The position numbers and the translations under genes were made by a program. From assembly GCF_003436425.1 (NCBI RefSeq), contig NZ_QSPK01000005.1, positions 1 to 64,000 of the forward strand: a stretch of DNA of 64,000 nucleotides, written 5' to 3'. Of the stretch, positions 24,798 through 32,453 are shown piece after piece (position 1 is the first letter of the stretch; each line of letters starts with the position of its first letter). Origin of the DNA: Eubacterium sp. TM05-53. Lineage in GTDB: Bacteria > Bacillota_I > Bacilli_A > Erysipelotrichales > Erysipelotrichaceae. The notes under the pieces were generated by a model. It was not told the origin of the DNA and did no database searches. It saw nothing but the letters and a program-made list of their open reading frames with translations.

Positions 24798-27296
24798 TTA
24801 TAATCTATCGAATATATTGTAGAGATTTCTTCGATCAAACCAAACATAGCCTGTTGTGTTGTCTGTGGAAGTATCTGTTCCTGGAGTACTAGGCTCCGTT
24901 GGTTCAGGTGTTGTAGGTTCTGTTGGTTCTGTTGGTTCTGTTGGTTCTGTAGAAGGATATGTACATGCACTTCCGTCCCAAGTTCCGCCGTTATCTGTAC
25001 AAGTTTTTTCGGCTTCGTTTGTTTCTTCTTTTTCTTCTTCTTTTTTACATGTACCAGCTTCAGAATCCCATTCACCACCATCGGCTTCACAAGCTTCTCT
25101 TTCTTTATTATCAGACTTTTTACATGTCTGGTTTTCTTCATCCCATTCGCCACCACTAGCTTCACAAGCATCTTGCGCGTCATTGTTATCGGATGTTGTA
25201 TCACCTTTTGATTTGAATTCATCTTTGATGTATCCACCCTTGTAGTCTGAGATACCACTAGGTCTTTCAAGTGCAGAATATGTTGCATATTTTTGCATGT
25301 AATCAAGCATGTAGTGTGAAATATGGAATGCTGAAGCAACATTTAAATCATCCCAAGTGATATACATTCCATAGTTTGTGATGGCATCCGTTGTATATCC
25401 ACTCCAACAAGCAATTGTATATTTATTTGTATAACCTACAGACCATTCATCTTTGGCAACTCCCTCAGGAATTCCATAGCTATTTGCAGGCCAGTCTGTT
25501 GTACCTGATTTACCATAAACTGTATAGTTGCTCGCAAGAATTTCATTGTAGTTTTGGTAACCACCTGAAACTACTTTTTCAAGCAATTGCGAAATCATCC
25601 ATGCGGCTTGTTCACTAATAACATCATATGTTTTAGCGTTTGTCTTAAATTCTTTTTTATCGGATCTACGAACTACTTTTCTTACACGGTGAGCATCCAC
25701 ACGCTTACCTCCATTCGCAAATGTTGAATAAGCACTTGCTTGTTGGATTGGACTTGCACGCATGCTAGATCCACCGATTGCGTATTGTTCATTGAATCCT
25801 TCCGCAACTTCATCACTGAAACCAAGCTTTTTACAATAATCAATCCAGTAATCATAGCCTTTTGCGGTTACTAAGTCGATCATAGCTTGAGCGGCTGTTG
25901 TATTTTTTGAAACACCTAATGCATCTTGTAAACTCATAACACCATTGTATTTACCATCTGAGTTTTTAGGTGCATAAGAGCCATTTTTCCAATAGTCTTT
26001 TTTCTTATCGTTTACCTGATGAGCGGTAGACCATCCTAAGATATCAAATGTACTTGCATAGGCAAGTAATGGTTTCATACTTGAACCTGGTTGATTTGGT
26101 TCGGTTGAGTAATCAATTTTTACGGAGTCTGAGTGATAACGACGTCCAGGACCTACCGCAATAATTTCACCTGTATCGTTTTCAATCATTGAGAAACCAA
26201 CATCGAAATATTCGTTAGGGAATTGAACGATGTTACCGTTACAGATTTCATCAGCTTGTTTTTGCGCATCTTGATTTAGTGCGGTGTAGATATCCATTGG
26301 AATAATGGCTGGATCTTGTCCAGTTAATTCCATAACTTCACTCAGTGTTTGTGTGATATAAGCTTGATTTGGATCATCGCTTGTTCTTTCAACATATTGT
26401 AAAGAGAATGATAAGTCTTGATTTGTCGCAAGGTTACATTCTTCTTCCGTAATATATCCATGCTGCAACATTAATTCCAAAGTTACATTTCGACGATTTT
26501 GTGCCGCCTTTAAGTGATCCAATGTCGTATTGGCTTCATTCAAGTTATTCAATGGATTGTATGTGTCTGGTGCATTGATACAACCAGCCAAGAAAGCTGC
26601 TTCACCTAAATTTAATTGAGATACATCTTTATTAAAGAAGTATTGTGCGGCTTTTTGAATACCACGCGTATTGTTTCCTGAACCGAACCAAATACGGTTT
26701 ACGTAATATTCAAAGATTTGTTCCTTATTAATACTTTGTTCAGCAATCAAAGAAAGATAGATTTCTTGAACTTTTAATTTTAATTTTTGAACGGTTGTGA
26801 TCGTACCCTGTTCAGTTTCTAATTTCTTTTCCTGGTTCTTAGTAAATGCGTTATCAATCATCTGCATGGTTAATGTAGAACCACCTTGAGCAAGACTTCC
26901 AGATTTCAAGTTTGCCATAGCGGATTTTAAGAAACGTGGCAAGTCAAATCCATTGTGGTCGAAGAAACGTGAATCTTCAATTGATAAAAAGGCATCGACT
27001 ACAGATTGTGGAATTTGTGAGTAGGTTACGTCTTCACGAATTTCATCACCAAGTTCATAGAATACGTTGCCTGAAGCATCGTAAAGTCTTGAATTGGATA
27101 ATGTAGTCAAACCGTCTTGTGAAAAACGCATGCCATCAGGATCGTTAATGATGTTGACAAGTACGAAGAATACGGAGATACATCCAACTAAAAATATAGA
27201 TAAGACGGATACGGCTAGTTTATTCCAAATGTCCAGTTTTCTTCTGTTTGTCTTTTGTGTTTTTGGCTTATTTTGTTCATTTTGTGGTTGGGCCAT
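24798..27296 (-). CDS. pbp1A: Class A penicillin-binding protein with Cys-containing C-terminal repeats
   Basis: This 832-aa bifunctional peptidoglycan synthase has a cytoplasmic tail and membrane helix (about residues 27-50), then a glycosyltransferase domain (EDSRFFDHNG; GGSTLTMQM). The transpeptidase domain has SxxK in GSSMKPLL, SxN in GVSKNTT and KSGTT. After it, residues 700-795 hold three Cys-Gly-Gly-Trp units (CEASGGEWDEENQTC, CEADGGEWDSEAGTC, CTDNGGTWDGSAC) separated by Lys/Glu linkers. A TEPTEPTEP stretch and a final hydrophobic TGYVWFDRRN end follow. It is translated directly after recU (AAGGAGG RBS), the usual recU-ponA pair of Bacilli. Confidence 0.95.
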   Translation of the reverse strand: MAQPQNEQNKPKTQKTNRRKLDIWNKLAVSVLSIFLVGCISVFFVLVNIINDPDGMRFSQDGLTTLSNSRLYDASGNVFYELGDEIREDVTYSQIPQSVVDAFLSIEDSRFFDHNGFDLPRFLKSAMANLKSGSLAQGGSTLTMQMIDNAFTKNQEKKLETEQGTITTVQKLKLKVQEIYLSLIAEQSINKEQIFEYYVNRIWFGSGNNTRGIQKAAQYFFNKDVSQLNLGEAAFLAGCINAPDTYNPLNNLNEANTTLDHLKAAQNRRNVTLELMLQHGYITEEECNLATNQDLSFSLQYVERTSDDPNQAYITQTLSEVMELTGQDPAIIPMDIYTALNQDAQKQADEICNGNIVQFPNEYFDVGFSMIENDTGEIIAVGPGRRYHSDSVKIDYSTEPNQPGSSMKPLLAYASTFDILGWSTAHQVNDKKKDYWKNGSYAPKNSDGKYNGVMSLQDALGVSKNTTAAQAMIDLVTAKGYDYWIDYCKKLGFSDEVAEGFNEQYAIGGSSMRASPIQQASAYSTFANGGKRVDAHRVRKVVRRSDKKEFKTNAKTYDVISEQAAWMISQLLEKVVSGGYQNYNEILASNYTVYGKSGTTDWPANSYGIPEGVAKDEWSVGYTNKYTIACWSGYTTDAITNYGMYITWDDLNVASAFHISHYMLDYMQKYATYSALERPSGISDYKGGYIKDEFKSKGDTTSDNNDAQDACEASGGEWDEENQTCKKSDNKEREACEADGGEWDSEAGTCKKEEEKEETNEAEKTCTDNGGTWDGSACTYPSTEPTEPTEPTEPTTPEPTEPSTPGTDTSTDNTTGYVWFDRRNLYNIFDRL

Positions 27297-27881
27297 TTAC
27301 TTATCCTCCTTAAAATAGAGTTCATCTACAGCTTTTAAATACGCTAACCTAGGATATAATCCTTCTTGAATAAGAATCCCGTGGGATTGAAACCAAGAAT
27401 AGGGTATAGAGCTTTTGTCTATATTTTCTATTTTATCTATGAGCAGTTTTGAATCAACAAGGTAGGTTTCATTATGATAGTTAAATCGAATAATAAAAAA
27501 TCCAATACCTCCATGAAATACAACTTTTTTTAGATGTTTGATTTGATGCGGATGAATCATAAAGAGTGGAAAACTCGTTTTATTTTTCGTTTCCTTTGCT
27601 TCAAAATCAATATATTTACCTCGATATACGCCGTTGTAGTCAGTAGTGGAAGGCGTTTTGTAGTAAGCTTCAGTGATTTTAGCTCTTTGCCTTTTTGGAT
27701 AGTCTACATGAACAACTTGAACGGGTGTCGGCTTTTTATAAATCAAAGCTTTATCGAGTTCTCTATAATATTTATTAGAGTCATTTATATCATTTTCAAG
27801 GCGCATGCCTCGAGAACTATAACTCTTTTGTTGCATTGTATTTATGGTTGAAATTGCATTCGGATATTTAATAGTGCTCAT
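27297..27881 (-). CDS. recU: Holliday junction resolvase RecU
   Basis: I start at the ATG at 27881, giving a 194-aa protein beginning MSTIKYPNAIST; longer in-frame extensions upstream are hydrophobic and not RecU-like. Family motifs: SSRGMRLENDIN, a TDYNGVYRGKYIDFEAKET catalytic core (Asp, Glu and Lys of the nuclease fold) and FPLFMIHPHQIKHL. RecU cuts Holliday junctions and acts with RuvAB. It is co-transcribed with PBP1A. No Shine-Dalgarno is seen; a promoter -10 lies only 7 nt upstream of the ATG, so the message may be leaderless. Confidence 0.9.
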   Translation of the reverse strand: MSTIKYPNAISTINTMQQKSYSSRGMRLENDINDSNKYYRELDKALIYKKPTPVQVVHVDYPKRQRAKITEAYYKTPSTTDYNGVYRGKYIDFEAKETKNKTSFPLFMIHPHQIKHLKKVVFHGGIGFFIIRFNYHNETYLVDSKLLIDKIENIDKSSIPYSWFQSHGILIQEGLYPRLAYLKAVDELYFKEDK

Positions 27882-27888
27882 CACGAAC

Positions 27889-27917
27889 ATTATATATGAA
27901 AAAGGATGAACATTCAA
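27889..27917 (-). promoter_or_regulatory. recU promoter
   Basis: On the minus strand TTGAAT (27917-27912), 17 nt, TATAAT (27894-27889). The predicted start falls at 27882-27881, on the recU start codon. Confidence 0.65.
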
Positions 27918-27995
27918 TGAAACTGAAAAGTCAGAGTTGATTTTTTTGTACAAAACATTCATAATATTTAGGTAGATATAGGGGGACTTATATAT

Positions 27996-28337
27996 ATGGC
28001 AAAAGATATGAATTTGACAGCTCAGGAAATTTATGAAAAAGAATTTCATGTAGACTTGAAGGGATATGCCCCTGCTGAAGTAGATGAATTTCTAGATATG
28101 GTAATTGAAGATTATCAGAAATATGATGAAAAAGTAGAAGAATTAGGTGCTGCAGTCACTCGTTATGAAGAAAAAATTAAAGAATTGCAGCAACAGTTGT
28201 TTGCACTACAAAGTGAGAATGAAAACTTAAACGAAAAAGTAAATTCTGATTTTGTGAATGGCAACAGCAACACAGTAGATATCTTAAAACGTATTGCACG
28301 TTTGGAAAAAGCTGTATTTAATCAAAGCGAAGAATAG
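27996..28337 (+). CDS. gpsB: GpsB, DivIVA-related cell division protein
   Basis: The 113-aa protein has the DivIVA/GpsB N-terminal membrane-binding domain (TAQEIYEKEFHVDLKGYAPAEVDEFLD), a coiled coil (about residues 35-85) and a short C-terminal helix (DILKRIARLEKAVF). GpsB coordinates penicillin-binding proteins at the septum; it is divergent from recU-PBP1A, the Bacillus arrangement. The RBS AGGGGG lies somewhat far (about 11 nt) from the ATG. The gene is followed by rnpB. Confidence 0.94.
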   Translation: MAKDMNLTAQEIYEKEFHVDLKGYAPAEVDEFLDMVIEDYQKYDEKVEELGAAVTRYEEKIKELQQQLFALQSENENLNEKVNSDFVNGNSNTVDILKRIARLEKAVFNQSEE

Positions 28338-28341
28338 TGAA

Positions 28342-28690
28342 TTAAATCGACAGTCGCTGGCTACTTAGATAGTTAGAGGAAAGTCCATGCTCGCACAATC
28401 TGTGATGATTGTAGTGTTTGTGCTAGATGAATAAATAAGTCTAGGCAAGTTATTGCTTGACGGCTGTTTTGTTTGCTAAGGGAAACTATGTAAACAAACT
28501 TTAAAAGTGCCACAGAGACGAGTCTATATGGAAACGTATAGGGTGGAACGGGTAAACCCCACAAGCGAGAAACCCAAATTTGGTAGGGGAACCGGCTGGA
28601 ATGAAACGAAAGGAAGGCTGGATAGCTTTATGCTATAGATAAATGACTGTCACCACGCAAGTGGAACAGAACATGGCTTATGATTTAAGG
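28342..28690 (+). ncRNA. rnpB: RNase P RNA (class B)
   Basis: Conserved blocks appear in order: GAGGAAAGTCCATGCTCGC (CR-I), CACAGAGACGAG, GTGGAACGGGTAAACCCCAC with AAGCGAGAAACCC, and ACAGAACATGGCTTAT (CR-V). The ends TTAAATC (28342-28348) and GATTTAA (28682-28688) pair as P1. It lies directly after gpsB as in Bacilli. Exact ends are estimates. Confidence 0.95.
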
Positions 28691-28698
28691 AAACTAAT

Positions 28699-28726
28699 AG
28701 GGCAAAGAAATTTGCTCTTTTTTTTT
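28699..28726 (+). terminator. rnpB terminator
   Basis: AGGGCAAA / TTTGCTCT with a GAAA loop (28699-28718), followed by eight T. Confidence 0.85.
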
Positions 28727-28763
28727 GTATAAAACAAGTGTATACTGAATCTGCATAAATTAA

Positions 28764-28869
28764 ATCTTCAGGGTTGGGTGAAATTCCCTATCGGCGGTAA
28801 ACCCCGCGAGCATTTTGCATGAACTGGTGAAATTCCAGTGGCGACAGTATAGTCTGGATGGAAGAAGAT
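28764..28869 (+). ncRNA. FMN riboswitch (RFN element)
   Basis: P1 pairs ATCTTC (28764-28769) with GAAGAT (28864-28869). Conserved pieces: CAGGGTTGGGTGAAATTCCC, ATCGGCGGTAAACCCCGCGAGC, CTGGTGAAATTCCAG and CGACAGTATAGTCTGGATG. It precedes the riboflavin transporter gene ribU and shuts it off when FMN is abundant. Confidence 0.96.
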
Positions 28870-28897
28870 GTTTTTATATATTCTTTTGTATATTTAA

Positions 28898-28932
28898 ACG
28901 CGCCTAGGGGATTTTCTTTAGGCACGTTTTTT
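28898..28932 (+). terminator. Expression platform terminator of the FMN riboswitch
   Basis: ACGCGCCTA (28898-28906) pairs with TAGGCACGT (28919-28927) with one mismatch, followed by T's. Confidence 0.8.
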
Positions 28933-28959
28933 AGTTGATATATGAAGGGATGATGATTT

Positions 28960-29598
28960 ATGAGTTCAACAAAGAAACTAACAACGATTGCGATCTTAAG
29001 TGCGATGGCAATGGTTTTAAACTTATTGATACAATTTCCAATTGTACCAGCCGTATCATTTCTAAGCTATGATCCAAAAGATATCATTATTGTGATTGCA
29101 GGATTTATTTATGGTCCTATGACATCATTTATTATGAGCCTATTGTGTTCATTTTTAGAAATCGTGTTCCGTGGAGGAAACTTATTAGATGTATTGATGA
29201 ATGTCATTTCAACTTGTACATTCGCATGTGTTGCAGCCTGCATCTATAAGTATAAACATTCTAAAAAAGGAGCTATCATCGGCTTGGTATTAGGAACTGT
29301 ATGCTGTACATTGAGTATGACATTATGGAACTACATTATTACACCAATTTATTATCAAATGCCAAGAAGTGCAGTGGTTGGCATGTTACTTCCAGGTATT
29401 GTTCCATTCAATATTATTAAATGTACATTAAATGCAGCCTGTGCAATGTTGATCTACAAACCACTTGTAAATGCGTTGAGAAACACGCAGTTTGTTCCAC
29501 AGTCTAATACAAGTGAAGGACTTACAAAAGATGTTGGAATTGTCAGTGCATTTATTATTGTATCAATTGCAGTTTTAATATTAGTTATGAAAGGTTAG
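28960..29598 (+). CDS. ribU: Riboflavin ECF transporter substrate-binding subunit
   Basis: The 212-aa integral membrane protein has the N-terminal ECF S-component motif (TTIAILSAMAMVLNLL) and RibU-type segments LSYDPKDIIIVIAGFIYGP and SFLEIVFRGG. About six membrane helices are visible. It binds riboflavin and works with the shared ECF ATPases and EcfT, which are not in this window. The FMN riboswitch directly upstream supports the substrate. Confidence 0.94.
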   Translation: MSSTKKLTTIAILSAMAMVLNLLIQFPIVPAVSFLSYDPKDIIIVIAGFIYGPMTSFIMSLLCSFLEIVFRGGNLLDVLMNVISTCTFACVAACIYKYKHSKKGAIIGLVLGTVCCTLSMTLWNYIITPIYYQMPRSAVVGMLLPGIVPFNIIKCTLNAACAMLIYKPLVNALRNTQFVPQSNTSEGLTKDVGIVSAFIIVSIAVLILVMKG

Positions 29599-29605
29599 GA
29601 AAAAC

Positions 29606-30061
29606 ATGGAACTTTTAGAAGCAAAAAAAATTATGGATGAAAAATTAGGGGATTATAAAATCATGGCTTTGGCTAGCTGTGTAGATGATTATCCTATGGT
29701 AAGAAATGTAAGTTGTGTTTTCTACAATGACAAGATCTATTTTAAGACAGACAAAAACTTTAGAAAAACTCAACAACTATTTAAAAATGATAAAGTAGCT
29801 ATGTGCTTTAATGGTGTGCAAGTAGAGGGCACTGCTAAAAACCTAGGCTTAGTGGTTGATGAGCCAGGACGTATCTTTGAAAAGAAATATAAAGAATTTT
29901 TGTGGCAAAGCTATAATGCATATTCACATATTGATACAGAAATCTTAATTGAAGTGACTCCTAAGTTTGTGGAAATCTGGGATGAAGATGAAAATCGTAA
30001 TGCATTCCAGTTGTTTATAGATTTTGACAAAGAAACAGTTGAATACAAACCTTATGACTAG
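29606..30061 (+). CDS. Pyridoxamine 5'-phosphate oxidase-like flavin-binding protein
   Basis: The 151-aa protein has the split-barrel fold pattern: MALASCVDDYPMVRNVSCVF, a KIYFKTDKNFRKTQQL strand-helix and VAMCFNGVQVEGTAKNL. Members bind FMN, F420 or haem; the specific reaction is unknown. It starts 7 nt after ribU, so it is co-transcribed under the FMN riboswitch, which favours FMN as the cofactor. Confidence 0.8.
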   Translation: MELLEAKKIMDEKLGDYKIMALASCVDDYPMVRNVSCVFYNDKIYFKTDKNFRKTQQLFKNDKVAMCFNGVQVEGTAKNLGLVVDEPGRIFEKKYKEFLWQSYNAYSHIDTEILIEVTPKFVEIWDEDENRNAFQLFIDFDKETVEYKPYD

Positions 30062-30080
30062 TTTATACTAGTCATTTTTT
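30053..30080 (+). terminator. Terminator after the ribU operon
   Basis: ATGACTAG / TACTAGTCAT with a short loop (30054-30075) followed by a run of T. Confidence 0.8.
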
Positions 30081-30099
30081 TGTGAAAATTTACGAGAAA

Positions 30100-30129
30100 T
30101 TGACATAGATATGATACAATATTTATTGT
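30100..30129 (+). promoter_or_regulatory. Promoter of the corA leader
   Basis: TTGACA at 30100-30105 and TATTGT at 30124-30129 with an 18-nt spacer; predicted start near 30136, just upstream of the leader-peptide RBS. TACAAT at 30115-30120 is too close to TTGACA to pair with it. Confidence 0.5.
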
Positions 30130-30146
30130 ATGAAAGTAGGTGAAAA

Positions 30147-30240
30147 CATGTCTCCAGACCCGAGTTATTATAATTATGAAAAAACAAATACGTTCGGAGA
30201 CATGAGATTTGTCTTCGTTTAAAATATAAGGAGGACAAAT
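30147..30240 (+). promoter_or_regulatory. Leader hairpins controlling corA
   Basis: Two inverted repeats: CATGTCTCC / GGAGACATG (30147-30155 with 30196-30204), and ATTTGTC / GACAAAT (30207-30213 with 30234-30240). The second holds the AAGGAGG of corA just inside its loop, next to the 3' arm. The leader frame runs through both 5' arms. Confidence 0.55.
30148..30222 (+). CDS. Candidate magnesium-sensing leader peptide of corA
   Basis: A 24-codon frame begins MSPDPSYYNYEK and ends MRFVFV-stop; AGG lies 7 nt before the ATG. It begins with an acidic-proline stretch (SPDP), like MgtL of enterobacteria (EPDP), whose translation makes ribosomes fall off at low Mg2+. It sits between a promoter and the corA gene. 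The start region (CATGTCTCC, 30147-30155) pairs perfectly with GGAGACATG (30196-30204) inside the same frame. The end of the frame (ATTTGTC, 30207-30213) pairs with GACAAAT (30234-30240), right after the corA RBS. Leader translation would therefore decide which hairpins form. Function is inference. Confidence 0.55.
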   Translation: MSPDPSYYNYEKTNTFGDMRFVFV

Positions 30241-30241
30241 T

Positions 30242-31180
30242 GTGTTAGAATTTTATAAAACGTTTGAAGATGGAACACGCAAGATTGCAGAACCAGAACC
30301 AGGATGCTGGATCAATGCGGTTGCACCTACGGAAGAAGAAAGAAATTTTTTAATTGAGCAAATAGGAATCTTACCTGAATTTGTAAAATCTTCGTTGGAT
30401 GAAGAAGAAAGTTCACATATTGATTATGATGATGATTTTAGACAAGTGTTGATTATTTTTGACTACCCAAGTGCAGAAAATGAAGATGATGATTCAATTG
30501 ATTCAACCTATTCTACATTGCCAATTGGTATTGTGATTTTAAAGGGTTATGTTGTGACAATCAGTTTATATGAAAACTGGAGTATTTTAGAAATGTCACA
30601 AGGAAGAATCAAAGGTATGGATACACGTTTAAAAACAAGATTCTTCTTACTTTTGGCATTGCGTATTTCACAACGATTCTTGATTTGTCTACGTCAAATT
30701 GACCGCTTATCAAGTCGAACAGAAACGCGTTTACATCAGTCTGTAGAAAATGATGAATTGATTGAAATGTTAGGTTTAGAAAAGTCGTTGGTTTACTTTT
30801 CAACATCCTTAAAATCAGATGAAGTTACATTAAGTAAAATCATGCGTGGAAAACAGATTCAATTATATGAAGAAGATGAAGATTTGTTGGAAGACGTAAT
30901 GATTGAAATTCATCAGGCCATTGAGATGTGTAATATTTATTCAAACACAATGGCAGGTACCATGGATACATTTGCGAGTATTATTTCGAATAATATGAAT
31001 ATTGTCATGAACAAATTGACTGTGATCACAATCGTTATGGCTATCCCAAATATTATTTTTGGATTCTATGGAATGAACGTACAGTTGCCATTCCCATTTG
31101 TATGGTTCCCAAGTTTTGTGGCTATTTTGGCCTGTGTGGTTGCGACTGTATACTTTTTTAGACATAATATGTTTAAGTAG
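30242..31180 (+). CDS. corA: CorA-family magnesium transporter
   Basis: The start is GTG at 30242, 8 nt after GGAGG. The 312-aa protein has a large acidic cytoplasmic domain rich in Asp/Glu (for example ENEDDDSIDS), a long stalk helix and two C-terminal membrane helices. The first ends in the family signature YGMNV (GFYGMNVQLP). CorA channels form pentamers and carry Mg2+ or related divalent ions. The MSPDP leader gene upstream suggests Mg2+ control. Confidence 0.93.
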   Translation: MLEFYKTFEDGTRKIAEPEPGCWINAVAPTEEERNFLIEQIGILPEFVKSSLDEEESSHIDYDDDFRQVLIIFDYPSAENEDDDSIDSTYSTLPIGIVILKGYVVTISLYENWSILEMSQGRIKGMDTRLKTRFFLLLALRISQRFLICLRQIDRLSSRTETRLHQSVENDELIEMLGLEKSLVYFSTSLKSDEVTLSKIMRGKQIQLYEEDEDLLEDVMIEIHQAIEMCNIYSNTMAGTMDTFASIISNNMNIVMNKLTVITIVMAIPNIIFGFYGMNVQLPFPFVWFPSFVAILACVVATVYFFRHNMFK

Positions 31181-31210
31181 GGTTTGATTTTTTTTCAAAC
31201 CTTTTATTTT
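31181..31210 (+). terminator. corA terminator
   Basis: GGTTTGA / TCAAACC (31181-31201) with a T-rich loop, followed by TTTTATTTT. Confidence 0.75.
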
Positions 31211-31218
31211 GGGCAAAA

Positions 31219-31246
31219 GAAAAAAGCACTATTTAAAATAGTGCTC
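31219..31246 (-). terminator. Terminator of the small export protein gene
   Basis: AGCACTATTT / AAATAGTGCT (31225-31245) followed on the minus strand by TTTTTTC. It overlaps the end of the coding sequence. Confidence 0.75.
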
Positions 31247-31709
31247 CAAGTGCTCCAAATAAGCCCATACTTGCCAAAGCCATAATAATACCTGCAAGAA
31301 TGACGCCTAACATAACGGCTAGTACACTCGATTTGAAATCCATGTCTAAGATACTAGCGGCAAGTGTTCCAGTCCAAGCGCCTGTTCCTGGTAATGGAAT
31401 ACCTACAAATAATAGTAGGGCTACAAATAATCCTTTTCCTGCAGTGGCTTGTAATTTTTTACCGCCTTTTTCACCTTTCCCTAGACACCACGTAAAGAAG
31501 TTTCCAATAACGGGTTTATCGGCTCCCCAAACAAGAATCTTTCTGGCAAAGAAATAGATGAAGGGAACAGGAATCATATTTCCAATAATCGCAATTATAT
31601 AATATTGTATAAATGGTAATCCCATTCCGGCTGCGATTGGGATGGCTCCACGAAGTTCAATAAGGGGTACCATAGATACAAAAAACACAATCAGGTATTT
31701 TTTAAACAT
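31233..31709 (-). CDS. Putative small multidrug export protein (COG2426)
   Basis: The 158-aa membrane protein has SMVPLIELRGAIPIAAGMGLP near its start, the signature of the Sm_multidrug_ex family, and further helices at about residues 38-58, 95-125 and 130-155. GIPLPGTGAWTG is a second conserved patch. The family name comes from weak similarity to small exporters; the substrate is not known. RBS AAGGAG lies upstream of the ATG. It is convergent with corA. Confidence 0.85.
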   Translation of the reverse strand: MFKKYLIVFFVSMVPLIELRGAIPIAAGMGLPFIQYYIIAIIGNMIPVPFIYFFARKILVWGADKPVIGNFFTWCLGKGEKGGKKLQATAGKGLFVALLLFVGIPLPGTGAWTGTLAASILDMDFKSSVLAVMLGVILAGIIMALASMGLFGALGALF

Positions 31710-31791
31710 TTAAAATCTCCTTTTTTTCGACAAGTAAAAGTTTATCATTGATGACATAAATTTACAATAATAGACAGAATTTGAAATGTGT

Positions 31792-31818
31792 CTAGCACTA
31801 CGACGTTGAAAGTGCTAA
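31792..31818 (+). promoter_or_regulatory. CIRCE-like HrcA operator
   Basis: The arms CTAGCACTA (31792-31800) and AAGTGCTAA (31810-31818) are separated by exactly 9 nt. They match the CIRCE arms TTAGCACTC and GAGTGCTAA at 15 of 18 positions. It overlaps the -35 box of the downstream promoter, the position where HrcA blocks transcription. Confidence 0.7.
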
Positions 31819-31833
31819 AAATAGTGTTATACT
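31806..31833 (+). promoter_or_regulatory. Promoter of the DUF308-alcohol dehydrogenase operon
   Basis: TTGAAA (31806-31811), 16 nt, TATACT (31828-31833). The -35 lies inside the CIRCE-like element. Confidence 0.7.
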
Positions 31834-31857
31834 GAAATCATAAAGGAGATGTTACTT

Positions 31858-32442
31858 ATGAAATGGTTTGATTCTGATTATGATTATATTGATGAATTCA
31901 CAACACAATGGAATGAAAGGTATAAAAAGGCTAAAAGAATGAGTATAATATTAAGTATAGTATTGATTCTTATTGGTATTTTATGTTTTGCGTTTCCAGA
32001 AAAGGTATTCACAACGATTCAAATTATCGCAGCCATTGGCTTGATTGTTTGGGGTGCATGTGAAATTTATTCATATATCACAACAACCTTCTTCTTTAGA
32101 GATGCAATGTGGCTAGCCAGTGGTATCTTAAATATTTTGCTAGGTTGTTTATTATGCACGATGCCAGTTACAATTACTGTAAGTACATTGACATTCTTGT
32201 TTGCATTTGTGCTATTGGTTAATGGTATTCAAAAGATTACTTGGGGGTCTAGACTTAGTTTCTTTAGAGTGATCGATACGAAATATTTAAGTTTGACAGG
32301 TTGGGTCAATCTGTTGTTAGGTATTATTTTTTTGGTAATGCCATTCCAAAGTGCTTTAGTCATTAATTATATTATTGCGACCTATTTGGTTGTGGCTGGT
32401 CTTAGCTTGTTGATTGAAGCTGTTTCAATGAAAAAGATTTAA
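31858..32442 (+). CDS. DUF308/HdeD-like membrane protein
   Basis: I use the ATG at 31858, 8 nt after GGAG; the ATG at 31849 overlaps that RBS. The 194-aa protein has six hydrophobic helices in three similar pairs, with the DUF308 features FAFPEKVFTTIQIIAAIGLIVWG and the AVSxxxG/LLGIIFLVMP type. In other bacteria HdeD-like proteins act in acid or envelope stress. Here a CIRCE-like operator suggests heat-shock control through HrcA. The alcohol dehydrogenase gene follows by 11 nt. Confidence 0.82.
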   Translation: MKWFDSDYDYIDEFTTQWNERYKKAKRMSIILSIVLILIGILCFAFPEKVFTTIQIIAAIGLIVWGACEIYSYITTTFFFRDAMWLASGILNILLGCLLCTMPVTITVSTLTFLFAFVLLVNGIQKITWGSRLSFFRVIDTKYLSLTGWVNLLLGIIFLVMPFQSALVINYIIATYLVVAGLSLLIEAVSMKKI

Positions 32443-32453
32443 AAGGGGTAAAC

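Noticed and set aside
24856-25245. Plus-strand open frame over the PBP1A tail and a possible tandem DNA repeat or CRISPR
   Set aside because: The frame is antisense to the PBP1A C-terminus. The short repeats are TEP codon repeats without spacers.
30130-30240. M-box (ykoK) magnesium riboswitch upstream of corA
   Set aside because: The conserved M-box core is missing and the leader is far too short; the short frame with two hairpins explains the region better.
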